Shown here piece after piece: positions 1 through 12,400 of a stretch of 64,000 nt of DNA. Location: NCBI GenBank assembly GCA_016490735.1, contig JAEMWC010000167.1:587501-651500 (forward strand). The letters are read 5' to 3'. Positions within the stretch are counted from its first letter, which is position 1, and each line of letters begins with the position of its first letter. Source of the DNA: Pachyseris speciosa (Eukaryota > Cnidaria > Anthozoa > Scleractinia > Pachyseridae). The translations under genes were made by a program, and so were the position numbers. The notes beneath the pieces were generated by a model. The model saw only the letters and a program-made list of their open reading frames with translations. It did not search any database and was not told where the DNA came from.

Positions 1-2428
1 CTTTGGTGTTGAAACGAATGCCGGCTAGTTTCGTCACTTGATCTTCATGTCTCTCAGTAGCTCGGGTGGCTGGAGCATCAACAATTAGAGTTCGGCATGA
101 GTTGCAAATGGCTAAAAGGGTACAAGGAAAAGGATGATCAGAACATACGCGATGAAGCATTACAGAAAACCTTCTAGGGGCTTGCAAATTACGATCGGTT
201 TTCGAGCTTGGAAACAATACAAAAAAGCAACTTTAGTTTCTTAGTGAAAGAGCTGGTTGTTTCGCAAAAAATAGTGTTTTAGCATGCACGTTAATTGGTG
301 GTAGTGAATGCAAGGTACATCCGCCTGGTTTTGAGTTTTGATTGCTAGTCCTTACCAGTTAGAGTTTTTTTTTTAAAGGGGAAAGTACGAGAATCTGATT
401 GGAAGGATAGTGCCACCCCTGGGTATCATGGGCAGAAATAAGAAAACATAGATACAGAACATATTTACCAGAGCCTATAGCAACGACAACGCCAGTGTTC
501 CTGTAGATTCCCTCCGCCATGGATTTGCTCACACGCCTCTTGCGGTGAATGCTTTAGACACTTTTTTTTACACGTGATGGTGCGTTTTCTTTATGGCATG
601 GATGACAACATTTATCCTAGAGCAAAATGCGCAAGTTAACAACATACCGTGTCTAACGTAAGTAATTCAGGATTGAGGGGTGTAACGAGTTCACTAGCAT
701 GTGTTCCCACATACAACGATAAATCTGAGGTAGGTTTCAAACTGGGTATAAGATTCCTAAAATTATGCCACCTCTATATACATACTAAAATAACTAATTA
801 TAAGTAATTAAAAAATGTATCCAAATAATGTTTGTAACCAAGAATGTTATCCGTGAAACAAGGCATTTTCTCGCTTAAAATGTCAACTTCATCGAAAAGC
901 TTCGATGCAGCATGTTTGCAAAGAATTTTCTTCGACGAAACCAGCAAATATAGGAAAACGGTAGAGGTTCAAGCTCGAATTGTGATTGCGTGATAAGCGT
1001 CTGCACGTAAACAAACAGAGCAAGCAGACGAAAAAAAGTTGTTATCGTTGTTTTTGCTTCACGAGATTGCTGCGATAAAATAACTGTACTTTTACCTTTC
1101 AAATTTAGGATTTTAGTCAACCCTTTTGCCCTTTCAAATACTTTACTTTACTTTACTTTACAAAAATACGTTACTTTACTTTACTTCTATGAACAATTTG
1201 TTGAATGTTAGTTTCTCTTCGCAAGAACCAAGTAGATTACCTCGGGAAATCTTCGTCACAAACAAACAATTTGAGACGACAAAATCGTAAAATATCGTCC
1301 ACTCGCGTGTATGATCCCTAACTGATATTTTGAATCACCTGTAGCTTTGTTATGACCCGGTCTTCCTCTTGCCCCAGACGCACCTGACCCCTTGTACAGT
1401 TTTCCTTCGACCATTCAGTCATGTCTATCTCGCACGATAACAAAGGAACCATTCCTGTTTCGTGCGCAGCCCATGACGTGGCACCGCACTGATCACTTAC
1501 CCCTCCAAAGGAACAAAGTATCCTCGAATTTCTTACACCGACAAAACACCCGCGAAGCGGAAGAAGAATGGGAACTCGGTCCAGTCCCCACTCTTTCCTA
1601 TGTCCAAAATGGCGGGCCAGTTGATACATCATCTCAATGCAAGGCCTCGTTTGGCTATTGTATTTGCAACAAAAGCTTTTTGTTTTACTATCCAGCTCTT
1701 CTAACTGTGCATTCCTTCTTGACGGATGGTTTCATTTACTCCGCTCTAAAGGACTCCTGAAATAACGGGTCACATCGACACTGCTATAAACTGCAGCTCG
1801 TATGTTTGTATATATCTATGTATGCATGGTGATGCGCCTTTTCTGGTGGGGATTTACAAGAACTATGCAGGCTGTTAACAGACATAGATTATACGCTAAC
1901 GAACGTTTTTGTTAAGCTAACTTTATAAAAATCATATAAAAAATCAGGCCTGACAAAATATGGAGATTTTCCATGCTTGGAGCAATCAAAGGAGAAGAAT
2001 TATGACTTGAAACTGAATATAAATCAATGAAAAATTCAAGCATCGTATAAAAAGATCGTTATATCTAGGTAAGGCCTTCATCATTTGTGCTGTTTTATGG
2101 GTACTAAGTTTTGAAAGAAAACATTAACCCGTGTTTTGCTAAATCAGGGTGTTTGTTGTGCTAATCAAAGGCCTTTTAAGAGCAATTGTACGATAAGAGT
2201 CGGGGTAATTCTAAACAATGAAACTGATTTGGCTTTAACAATTCATTTTCACTTACCAAATACAGAATAAGGGCTTCATGCCCACAATTTTGTTTGTTTA
2301 TGGCATGAATTATGCTCAAAATTCCATTTTGAATCGCCTTAGAGGGGCATGGAGTGTTTGTGGCAAAAATTCAACAAACCTTGATAAGCCAAATTTTTCT
2401 CAACTGATTTTGATAATTGGGTCACTAA
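1..2428. other. intergenic, no gene recognised
   Basis: Only short open frames lie here and none resembles a protein I know. A TTTAC-type simple repeat occupies about 1141-1190. The stretch is AT-rich and otherwise featureless to me. Confidence 0.5.
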
Positions 2429-2885
2429 AGTAAATTACGGAATCCGAGGTGGCTCAGCCACTTTTGTTTTCATTTTCATTTTGGTTTGCATTTCTCTTCG
2501 GCGTTTTCATTTTCGTTTGCTTTTTTTTTTATTTGTATTTGTATTTTTCACGGTGCGCTTGCGGTTTTAAATTTCGTTTCGTTTCTGTCATTACTAGCCA
2601 TATCAGTTTCGTTTTCATTTCGAGTTTTGCTTTTCATTTTGACTTTTTCGTGATGTCAAAATTAAAATGGAGAGCAAATACCCTTTATGTATGACGTCAA
2701 AATCAAAATGGAGAGTAAAACTTCCTAATAAGGAAGGCCATTATCCATCAACTTAAGTGAGTGATGACAGAGATCAAGAACTTATGGTAGCAAACAATAA
2801 TATCACAGGCCATTCACAAATCCCACAAACGTGTCGCATGAATGTAGTAACCTTTCACATGTAGTGTTACAAGATTTAGCTACTA

Positions 2886-3405
2886 CAATTTGGCTCTAAC
2901 TCTAACTAGTAGGTCTTTTAAAGATCTGCCTCTTTTATAAGAAATAATAGGATGTTCTTTAAACATTTCTTTAAGTTTAGGTTGTGATTCTATGAGATGC
3001 CATTTATCCATTAGAATGCGTTTGTTGTTTGGCACACATGGGTTGTATTGCGTTACATAGGGTAGCAGGCCTGATAGGGTAGTATTTCTTTATGCGCTCC
3101 AGTGTTTTCTTTGAGAGCTATCTTTCTATCAGAGAATCTGAATTCGGAGAGTGTTTTATCGATAAGGTTGTACAGGTAGCCTCTCGCCTGAAGGCGTAGT
3201 TTGAATTTTTTATGTTTTCTGTGAAAGTCTCCTCTGAAGAATTAGTTCTTAGTAGTCTAAGACCTTCACCCTTGACGAAACCTTTTTTGACCGCGGGACG
3301 ATGACAGGATTTAAAGTGCGTGTACTGGAATGTTTCAGTAGGTTTACAATAAGTGCGCGTGTCAAGGATAGCTTCCTTGGCAAATCTCGTTCCTCTGTAA
3401 TGCAT
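2886..3405 (-). pseudogene. Penelope-like retroelement, C-terminal fragment
   Basis: The minus strand reads through motifs typical of the end of Penelope-like reverse transcriptases. These include FYKPTET-type FQYTHF, then SCHRPAVKKG and LRLLRTNSS, a RGY-containing block, and the later RILMDKWHLIE and KEHPIISYKRGRSLKDLLVR stretch. Reading requires changing frame at least once near 3110-3210, so the copy is broken. A mirrored shorter piece of the same coding sequence (DTRTYFKPTETFQYTHF) lies on + at about 3920-4000, so the fragment itself was inverted or captured twice. No GIY-YIG endonuclease domain is seen. Confidence 0.75.
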
Positions 3406-3523
3406 GTATCAAGGAAGATCGTTTCTTTGTCAGAAACAGCAGTGAATTTTATTGTAGGGGGTGATAATTATTTGCATGTTCAATGAACTTGTTAATTTCC
3501 TCTCTGGTTAGTTAACAATTATT

Positions 3524-3622
3524 CACCGAAATGGAGGTGTATAGCGGTGGATATTTACCGAGCCGCGAAGCAGCAAGGTAAATATCCACCACTTTCACCG
3601 ACACCGAGGTGAATAATTGTTT
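3524..3622. repeat. small palindromic repeat
   Basis: AACAATTATTCACC at the left end is mirrored by GGTGAATAATTGTT at the right, with an internal GGTGGATATTTACC / GGTAAATATCCACC pair. It looks like a MITE inside the larger fold-back element. Confidence 0.6.
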
Positions 3623-4437
3623 TAGTATATACCACACAAGCTGAATAATTAGCGGACCAAAACATTACTTTATGCGTGACAATATACCGACAAGCTGTCG
3701 GAATTGTAAAATCTCGCGCGCCAGCTGCTCGGAGGTGACTAGTACTTGCTAATCACCTCTGAGTTAACCAGTCAGAGCGCGCGAAAAGCACTATTCACTT
3801 GTGTGGAATATACTAATGTCCCATAAGGAAAACACGTCATCGATTTATCTCTTCCATACCAACGGTTTTGTACTGTGCTGATCGATAATTGCTGTCTCGA
3901 TCTCAGTCATTTACAACGGAATGAGATTTGCCAAGCAATCTATCCTGACACGCGCACTTATTTTAAACCAACTGAAACATTCCAGTACACGCACTTTACA
4001 TAACATTATTAGTCTTATTTTTCCTAAAGAGATCTCTCAAGAACGCTACCACCTCGTCCACAGCGACATTCATATTAAACTCAGTCAGTCATGCACGGAA
4101 CTGAGACCCAGAGACCTTAGTTTGATCTATGACTCTACGTCATCACCCACTCATGATCGATAATAGCCTTCCTTATTAGGACTTTTTGTGCTCCATTTTA
4201 ATTTTGATGTCACGAAAAAGTCAAAATGAAAAGCAAAATTGAAAAATCAAAATGACAATGAAATCTGATTTGGCAATTGATGACAGAAACGAAACGAAAC
4301 TTAAAACCGCAAGCGTACCGCAAAAAAATACAAATGCAAATAAAATCAAAAATGCAAACAAAAATGAAAACGCCGAAGAGAAATGCAAACCAAAATGAAA
4401 ATGAAAACAAAAGTGGCTGAGCCACCGCGGATTCCGT

Positions 4438-5452
4438 AGTAAATAATGGTATAGGTACGAAAGTTATGCAAGAAGGCAGGTAGATACACTGATTTTTTGA
4501 AAAATGGCAATTTGGGGTTGTAATTTTGACATCATTTTTTTGCCAAACTCTAGCCCCAGGCTCCTCTCTGTGCAATACCTCGAGGTTAAAGTTACATGTA
4601 CGAAATGAAAGCTCTATTATAGTAGAGTTCATGGTCAAATTCATTTGGAAGCACAATTTACCAATTGGGTTTTATGGCACTTTCAAAATGTCCCCTGGAA
4701 GGCTGGGTTTTTGGTGCTCAAAGGACAAAAGATGAGGACCCCCCCCCCACCCCACCCCCGAAACTCCCAAACTAAAAGTCAGAGCAGAGAAGTGAGCCAA
4801 ATTGGCTTTTGAAATATCTCATTGCACCCAACTTCTGTGCCAAGTTTCAGCCAAATCGGTCAAAATCATGTGATTACCTATACATATAAGTCTTCTGTGA
4901 TTGCAACCCTCAACATCTTCCCTTGGAGTTTTAGGGCAATTTGGTGTATAAAAACGTTCTTTTCTAGTAACCGGAATTTTGACACCGCTCTACCAGGGGA
5001 TGAAACAAATTTTAGTTTTGGGAAGTTTACGTAATTTTTCCTCTCCAAAGCCATGCAAATATTTGGTTCCACATTTCAAAGATTCTAAAACTCATATCAA
5101 TTATGAACTTGAAAAGGTTGCTAAGGTCCGTCTCACAATAAAAACCCATTGGTCAGGAGCCCTGCATTGGTATATTTTTCGTGAATTAAAAAGTAGAAGC
5201 ATTTTAAAAACCGGTAAGTTTGAAAAGTTAAATTTACTGTCACGACGTTTACGAAAGTAAAATCTGTTTAAAACAACTGAGTAAATATTGCTGTATTGGC
5301 TGGAGCATTTAACCCCCCTCAACTACGGAATGCATGAATACCCTTGACTTGCGGACCGTGGAGGATCTGGCACGAAATTTTTTGTTAGAAATTATATCAC
5401 CCGGGTCACAGACAACACCTCCGCAAAGTTGGTTACAAAAATCCACCCCAGA
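4438..5452. other. XKR upstream region
   Basis: No gene recognised. A C-rich tract is at 4739-4759. No clear TATA or CCAAT element could be assigned to the downstream XK-related gene. Confidence 0.4.
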
Positions 5453-6532
5453 ATGGGCGACGACGGTATTAAGATCGAGGTTAAATGGAAAGACACTATC
5501 TTACTCCTTGTGGGAACTGTTTTATCATTTGCTGACCCGATCACAGACATTATTACTCTCGCAGAATTTTACCGCAACGGTCACAAGACCTGGTTTGGCG
5601 TTGGGCTCACGTTTGTTATTCTTCCCAGCTTGATGTTTTCAATCCTTTACTGGTGGCAGTTCACGATGGCTAGGTTTACCGATGTTGCGAAACTCGTGGC
5701 TTGTGCATGCTGTAATCCATTCTCAGTCGCACTGGCAAGGCTACGAGCATTTCTTTTGTGTCTAAGGAATTTTAAGAAGCTGTGGCGAGGAGATGAATTG
5801 GATGCGGACAGCCAGAGACAAATCAAAGATCTGATGTATTATGCTACGTGGAGCGGTATCTTTGAGGCGGTTCTCGAGTCGTCTCCCCAGTTTATTATCC
5901 AGCTGTACGCCATGAGCGTTCAAGAGGAACAGATATCGTTTATTCAAGTGATTTCAGTAATAATTTCTTTCTTGAGTCTAGCTTGGACATTCATCATTGC
6001 CGACGAGTGGCGACTGTTGACCGTCCTATCCTTGCAGGAGCGTAGATATGTAGAGGTCGACGTCAGCATCAAAGTCAAAATTCTGCTCTATATATCGCAA
6101 CTATTTCACCTGAGCAGCCGTTTGTTAGCCATCACGTATTTTACGGTCGCCTTTAAGTGGTGGATAATAATGGTAGTGACAATTCACTCTATTTTCATGC
6201 TTTTAACCCGATTAATAGTGGACGTTTGTAACCGCACTGGCTGTGGCGCTTTGTGTGGAAACTGTTTCACGATCCCAGCAGCATTGTGTTTATATTGGAT
6301 CAGAGATGACGGCTCGGCTGGAAAATCGGTCCAAGAAAAGGATAAAACCTTAAAAATAATTTTGTTAGTCTCTAATGTTTTATTTGTGATAGAGAACATA
6401 TTAATGGTTTATCTGTATTATTCCAACACGGAGCCTCACACATGGTACTCGTTACCAGTAACAGTATGCGTTTGCGTTTTTAGTATTCTTGCCGCTGTAA
6501 TGAGAATTCGTCTGTACCGCTTCTTACTTTGA
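5453..6532 (+). CDS. XK-related (XKR) multipass membrane protein
   Basis: This is a 359-residue single-exon protein. The first ATG is at 5453; the open frame extends upstream but without an ATG. It belongs to the XK/Kell-complex-related family, some members of which act as phospholipid scramblases at the plasma membrane. Visible evidence is the family signature ESSPQFIIQLYAM near residues 142-154, the preceding YYATWSGIFEAVLE helix, an early DPITDI segment in the first membrane helix, and about eight to ten hydrophobic segments ending close to the C-terminus. The length fits the family. No obvious DxxD caspase site lies near the short C-terminal tail, so the apoptosis-triggered scrambling of vertebrate XKR8 cannot be assumed. 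No in-frame disruption is seen, and intron-free copies of this family are plausible in cnidarians. The paralogue is not resolvable by eye. Confidence 0.92.
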   Translation: MGDDGIKIEVKWKDTILLLVGTVLSFADPITDIITLAEFYRNGHKTWFGVGLTFVILPSLMFSILYWWQFTMARFTDVAKLVACACCNPFSVALARLRAFLLCLRNFKKLWRGDELDADSQRQIKDLMYYATWSGIFEAVLESSPQFIIQLYAMSVQEEQISFIQVISVIISFLSLAWTFIIADEWRLLTVLSLQERRYVEVDVSIKVKILLYISQLFHLSSRLLAITYFTVAFKWWIIMVVTIHSIFMLLTRLIVDVCNRTGCGALCGNCFTIPAALCLYWIRDDGSAGKSVQEKDKTLKIILLVSNVLFVIENILMVYLYYSNTEPHTWYSLPVTVCVCVFSILAAVMRIRLYRFLL

Positions 6533-6607
6533 TGACGAAAATTTTTCTTTTAAAATAATAATGCAATATCGAATGTTGTTGATTAAAGGGCCGCATAATT
6601 TGTTTGA

Positions 6608-6613
6608 AATAAA
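6608..6613 (+). terminator. possible poly(A) signal of XKR
   Basis: AATAAA lies 76 bases after the XKR stop codon in a short AT-rich 3' flank. Confidence 0.5.
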
Positions 6614-6661
6614 AGGACGTGTCGAGTTTTACTGGATCTGAATGGTGTGGATGGGAACGGA

Positions 6662-6957
6662 GGTTGTTTACCATTTACCAAAAAAAATCCGGAAATTTCG
6701 GTTGGAAAGTAAATGGGAAGCCCAACGGAAAATTTCCGGAGGAAATGGGATTTCTTGAAAGGTAATCTAAAATTCCCAAACGGAAATGTGCGTTTCTACA
6801 AGTTCCAGGCCTTTCGGCTTGGACTCGACTCGACCTTTGGGAAAGTTTGGGGAAATGGAACACGCGCGACTCATGAAAATTTTCATTTGGGTTTTTGACA
6901 CGTTCCATTTACCGCAACAGTCGAACAACCGGTTTTCCGATTAAATGGTTTACAACC
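6662..6957. mobile_element. MITE-like inverted repeat
   Basis: GGTTGTTTACCATTTA at the left matches the reverse complement of TAAATGGTTTACAACC at the right with one mismatch. The roughly 300-bp interior has no coding signal. No convincing target duplication was found. Confidence 0.6.
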
Positions 6958-7193
6958 AGAATAAATTTCAGTTTTTGTTAATCCACCAACAACACAAGTA
7001 CACTTCAGCTTGATAGCAAACATCCTTTGATCCGTCTTTTATCTCCAAGTTCAAGTTTTCTTTTTTTTCCTCAACGAGAAAAGCTTTCGTCAAACGGCTT
7101 GTACGAAGAACTGCGTTTCACCTCAAACTCTACTTAAACCTTGACTCCTTGCATTCGACCAGATTAAGAAATTTTGCATGCGGTAACATTTCT

Positions 7194-7229
7194 TACATAC
7201 ATACATACATACATACATTCATACATACT
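7194..7229. repeat. (CATA)n microsatellite
   Basis: Tandem CATA units followed by CTTTATTCGTCC. Read on minus this is ATAAAG followed by a tetranucleotide array, as at the 3' tail of some LINEs, so it may be a remnant of one. Confidence 0.8.
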
Positions 7230-7652
7230 TTATTCGTCCAAAAAGGGCTTTTCAGAATAAAACGATAAAACTACCGAGTCCAGTCTTTTCCCTGACAGTT
7301 CATTTGTAAATATTTACTTTCTCAGCTCATTTGTGCGTGGTGAGTGTCCTTTTATAATCTTGTAGGTTTCTACAGTTCGGGTACGTTCGAATGTTAAAAA
7401 AAATTGAAAGAGTTTTATCACCCGAGAACTTCTTTGGGGTACGTACATGTAATAGGGTACTTAAGTGATGACGTCACAAAAACTAAATTTGTGAAATTAT
7501 GGGATTTGTTCAGATATTCAGAAAGAACACGATCAAAAAGACCTCCTTGCTAAAAATCAGCATTTTCTTACGGTTTGAGAGCGAGATATTAGCACCCTTA
7601 TGCTCTACTGACTCCATACTTTACTTAGTTCATAGTCTGACCAAGTCAAATG

Positions 7653-7751
7653 TAGTCTCCTACGCAGCCGTTCTTTGTCTCGTCACGCAACGCTCCTCGC
7701 CACGCGAGGAGCGTTGCGTGACGAGACAAAGAACGGCTGCGTAGGAGACTA
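7653..7751. mobile_element. palindromic MITE with 9-bp target duplication
   Basis: A near-perfect hairpin with arms of about 48 bp around a 3-base centre. The ends are TAGTCTCCTACGCAGCC and its complement. It is flanked by AGTCAAATG on both sides (7644-7652 and 7752-7760). A second copy of the family is at 43305-43397. A 9-bp duplication is typical of Mutator-like elements. Confidence 0.85.
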
Positions 7752-7760
7752 AGTCAAATG

Positions 7761-8302
7761 GGCCCTTTGCAGGATGTCAGTCACGTGATACAAAAACGCC
7801 ATGCTGGGACGCAAACAACCCACTGGGACTAGACAAACAAAGAGCTTACATCATTTAAGAGTAATTTTCTTTGTTTGTCTAATCCCAGTGGACCTCCCGG
7901 ACCTCCCTAGTTGACTCACGCTCACGCGTTCGGAGCTGCGAGGCTACCGCTTTTAGGTATAGCCTGAAGTAGCTAAAGTAAGACGCTTTAACTGGGGCAT
8001 AGCGGTACTCCCAGGGACTCACGTTTTCAAGCATTTAGAGGGTAGCTCTAAAGTACCACGGAGCGGTCTTTTAAGGATCCAAGCTAAGCACAAAGTAACT
8101 GCAACAAACCAATTTTGAAAGGAGTTTAACGGGTGCTAAGCAAGGGGTAAGAGGAATAGCCAGTGTTAGAACAGCTCACTGCCCAAAGGAAATGATGCAG
8201 TGTCTGATATTGCCTGACAATGAGCTAACTTTAGCAGCGCAAAAGTTGAGCGAACTACATGTAAACCTTTTGAAGGCCACTGCACAATCACTCCAGTAGA
8301 AA
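7761..8302. other. intergenic, nothing recognised
   Basis: No repeat or coding signal that I can name. Confidence 0.4.
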
Positions 8303-8563
8303 GAGTATTTATTTCACTGTCCCCAAAACATAACTATAAAAACAAGTGTGAAACCACTGCCTGATGAAGGTACTCTTGATGTTTTGGATGGTATTCACTA
8401 TCCATTAAAAATGCGAATAGGAGACCGCCTTAGGAGCTTTATTTACATTTTAAGACATGCTCCCTTCCTGGGTATAAATGATAAGCTGTGCAATTTGCTC
8501 AAGCATGCCGTCAAGAACACCGATCCAAGTTTGAAGCCTCCTAAAAGCATCGGCAAACTTTGA
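8303..8563 (+). CDS. unidentified short open frame
   Basis: An open frame of about 85 codons runs from a TAG just upstream to a stop at 8563 with no ATG near its beginning. The composition looks protein-like (KMRIGDRLRSFIYILRHAPF, CNLLKHAVKNTDPSLKPP), but I do not recognise it. It could be a terminal exon of a gene on +, a relic of a mobile-element protein, or chance. It lies beyond the LDB1 stop on the other strand and has no clear partner exons. Confidence 0.25.
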   Translation, partial: EYLFHCPQNITIKTSVKPLPDEGTLDVLDGIHYPLKMRIGDRLRSFIYILRHAPFLGINDKLCNLLKHAVKNTDPSLKPPKSIGKL

Positions 8564-9326
8564 TCGGATAGCTTATCTCCAAGAACTTAAAAAAAAAAAG
8601 GTGGGTGGGAGACAATAAATGGCTACTCTCATAAACGCAAAGTGTATTTATCAGAGTAGATGGTCCTCAGCTGTTCTCATGCTCAGATCCCACTCCTGCT
8701 AACTGACCGCGGGAGATCTGGGTATGAGATTAGTTCCCAACCCTTTCCCTTTCTTCTTTGATTCATTTGTTCAAAGCAGGGCAGTTTTTATCAAATGGGA
8801 CACAAGTACTGCTTCTGGTTTGAAACACACTTCCAGGCACTGCTTGCTAATCAACAGCCACAAGTTCTTGGGTGTTTACCAATGCCTTAATTATGCATCT
8901 GCTTGTCTCCTGTTAGAGTCATGCTTTTACCTAGCAAAACTTTGGCTGAGCTGTTTTTCATGGTTTTTCATGAATGGAAGACTTTTTTTGTCATGTGAAG
9001 AAAAAAAAAAGGAAAATACTTTATGTCTGTATTTTTTGTGAATAAAAATTGGATATAATAAGGATACCTGGCCAGTGTATCAATATATCAATAGAAACAG
9101 CATAAATAACTTTAAACAACCCTGGCTCTTAAAATCTCTACATTTAAACTCTGTTAAACAGAGCACGAACTGTGGGCAAGAAGTCATGATGACATTTGTG
9201 CATCAGTCCTGAAACGTCCTCAGGTTTACAGTATGTAAGATCACAAGGCAACATTAAGGGAGGCATCTGCTGGGACATACATGACCATGCCAATTCTGTG
9301 GTGAACCCATGTCCAATAGAAGTTCC
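8564..9326 (-). other. probable LDB1 3' UTR / flank
   Basis: Non-coding stretch just beyond the LDB1 stop codon. No single poly(A) signal can be chosen with confidence. Confidence 0.35.
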
Positions 9327-9462
9327 TCAGTCTCCTGGATTGTCATCTTGATTTGGTTTTCGGTCTGTGCTCCAAAGACTTGGACTTCCACTCATAGGAC
9401 TGTTACCAAAGTCACCGTTGTCACCAACGCCATTGCTTGCGTCATACTGAGTGTTCTCCAGC
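9327..9462 (-). CDS. LDB1: LDB1 terminal coding exon
   Basis: Completes Arg, then LENTQYDASNGVGDNGDF through NPGD and TGA. It is the second half of the LIM-interaction domain plus an acidic tail. Confidence 0.96.
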
Positions 9463-12400
9463 CTACAAAAACAAAAGGAAAAAGGAAATTTAATCGACAC
9501 CAAGGTTACACAACGTTTTTGTGTAGCCAAATAAATAAAGAAATAAAAAAAAAATTCCAGTATTGGGGTGAAGGAAAGTACCAATTTTCTGTTGAAAAAT
9601 CCAAATAATAATTTTTTAATTACAAAAAGCAGTGCAGAACAATAATCAGACAAGTATGTTTATAATTTGCTGAACACTGGAATCCTTGATTGCATTTGGA
9701 TTTATTATATTTTTAATCTGGTTTTGATAAAGACTATGTACAATCAAAGCACACAGAAATGAATCCCAACTCAACAGCATGGTCTAGTAGCACAGAATAA
9801 AAGTTGCAAGTTACCATTAACAGTTACTGCCATACTACACTTCAAGACAAAAACCTATTACCGCTGTCTTTCAATTACACGGGAACTCTGAGATTTACCA
9901 GGATCAGTCATTTTTGGTTTAACAGTAAGAGACAACCGACTATAAAAACCAGAAGCTGACAATAGGGACCTTTTGATTTGAGTACGAGTACAAGATTGAG
10001 CAGCCACTAGTACAAGTTTTCAAATCTGGTTTGCACGCTTAACATCATTCATCACTCTGTACATAAATTTTGTTTCTATAAACGCCTTATTTGCTGGTAA
10101 GCAATAACAAAAAGTGACGGGAGGTGACTGTTTGAAATTTGAAAGTCATACTTGTACTGGATCTCGTACTCATATTCAAATCTAAAGGCCCCTAATGTCA
10201 GGTGAAATCCACCAATAAAAGTGTATAGGACATGACATCTGACTTACATGTACATGCAACTTTATATTTACTATCAAATCCACTACAATGATTGATGGTA
10301 GGGGAAAACATGGTGGGTTGAGTAAAGAACTTTAGACATGGCAGGCAACAAATAGCAACGACACAATGAATCATTGATTCATTGTGTCGTTGCTAAGAAC
10401 TGTGAGAAACAAATCTTAAGATGGCATCAGTGTGAGAGTGGTTTGGAATGAATAGCTGTAGAACACAATCTGGTGTAATTGTTATTCTGGCCAATCACAA
10501 AAGACACAAACAGCAACCGATCAAGATATGAAACAAATAAATGCCACTGGTAACAAACATGGGCAAACAATATACACAGTAGAGTCACCCCTCATTGGCC
10601 TCTTAACCTAACTGCGCAGATGAAAATTTTTAATTGATATTTGAGCAATATAAGTCAATAAATATTATTTATTATATATTATTATTATTATTATTATAAA
10701 TTCTAATTTAATTTGTTTTAAATCTGAAAGGTTAATGCAAGTGTTCTGAGCTTCCTTCGGTAAATCCTCCCTCTCCTACTTTCCTCTGACAAAACTAATT
10801 TGTGACAAAAGTCAAACTAAATGCTCCTAGCGGCAACACAGGAAAACTTATGGGAGGAAACGCAGGACCTGGAAGACCTTGCGGCAAATGTCTTTCCAGA
10901 CTTCTTGCAAAATCCCTCAAATTTTTATTACTTTTACAGAACATGTTTTAAGAAAATAAAAATTGCAACGGTGTGTGTGTGGAATTGTTTCATTCATTTT
11001 TAAATTGTTTTGTCAGAGGTTTAAAAGTGAGGGAGATCTACACTTACCAAAGAGAAGTCAGGAAAAACACCTTTGCCATCTTCATAACCCAATCTGTGTT
11101 TTGAACATTAGTGGACAAAAATAACTTATCTGTTACACTCTACTTTCTTTACCTTTCAGAAAGCACTGTTGCAGCATGGCTGGTTTGTTTCTAGAGCTAT
11201 TTGTGACATTTTTCAATAATGCACACCTGAATTCAAAGGGATTGAGGTGGTGATAGTTTTGGTTGCAGAGAGGAAGAGTGGGCGGCGAGGGAGGGGGGGG
11301 GGGGCGGGGGTTGGTTAAACTGGCTACAGGTCTCCAACGATACTGTTTGCTTATTGTTTTGTTAACTTGAACTATGATCAGCAAAATTAATTCAGAGTTG
11401 GTTTTGAGTTACTGCACTACTAGAAAACTGTACTGTATAAACAAGCATAAAAGGTCAAAATACAAAAATGCCTCACTTTAAAATGTCCAAAAATTGTTAC
11501 ACTAAGCAGAAACCCCTTGGTTTTGCAGATTTTCAAATTAAGAAAAATGAACTGTAAATGCCACTAACATTAGCACTCACCTAGTAATAAGCCGTTCATC
11601 TTCATCCCCAAATTCCCCACCCATAAGAGAGGGCTCTCCAACAACCATGACATCTTGAGTTGCTAGGGTAAAGCCAGACGTACTGGGAGATTTCTTTTTA
11701 CTTGTTGTGCTATTCATCCCTGTGTTGGGAGTTGATGAATTTGCATTTGTTGACTTGCGTTTCCGCCTCGTCCTTGGTGCACGTGGAGTTTCTGCTGTGA
11801 GAAAAAGAATTATCAGTAGTTTCACTGCTTATAAAAAGTACCACGGAAGTAGATGCTTTAGTTATAACTAAGCACGACTTTCTAATATCATGTAATAAGA
11901 TGGTATCTATCACACTCTAAAAAGAGGGTGCTCTCAGAAGAAAGTGCTCGCAGAAGTGTTCACTTGTGAACAAAGTACATTCCAATGCTAGAAAAATGGT
12001 TCATCGCTAACCCTTTTCATGAGCATTTACATATGTAGAATCATGTTGTGTAGTTTCTGATAACCCGCACAAATAGCAGTCTTAATTGCCAGTTGCCAAA
12101 CATCTAGGCACAAATTCAACCATGTCCACTCCAATGGCCTGTGTTAAAAATGTTATGTGACTAACAACGAGCTACTGTATGAGCAAGAAAGGAGATCAAC
12201 ATTAGCAGTACAACTTCTGACTTAGAAGGTTGCTTTAACAAAACAAAATTTTTTAAATCATAATATTCTTTCTTTATGTTTCCACCCAACATTTGCCAGT
12301 CCTTCTCTCGAGTTTCAAGATGACATTAATCCTGTTATTAAAATTTACTGACAGAGTTTAACCACAAGATGTGACCCTTGACTGGAAGATCAAAGCAATG

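Larger units (their letters stand above)
2436..4437. mobile_element. fold-back/TIR element of about 2 kb
   Basis: The arms at about 2436-2750 and 4165-4437 are inverted copies. Both begin ACGGAATCCG and GGTGGCTCAGCCAC, then run into the same T-rich stretch, and end with a shared block around CCTTCCTTATTAGGA. The flanks are AGTAAAT on both sides (2429-2435 and 4438-4444), giving a 6-7 bp target duplication depending on how one T is assigned. No transposase is visible inside, so it looks non-autonomous. The interior carries a Penelope-like fragment and a separate small palindrome. Confidence 0.75.

Noticed and set aside
1318..1760. Overlapping 104- and 122-residue frames on both strands
   Set aside because: No homology, no splice context, and both strands open, as expected by chance.
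2449..2694. Phe-rich membrane-like frame
   Set aside because: It is the T-rich TIR of the fold-back element, and the same frame recurs in the opposite arm.
11281..11320. Proline-rich reading over the G-rich run
   Set aside because: It comes from a simple G-run in an LDB1 intron; there are no splice signals or homology.
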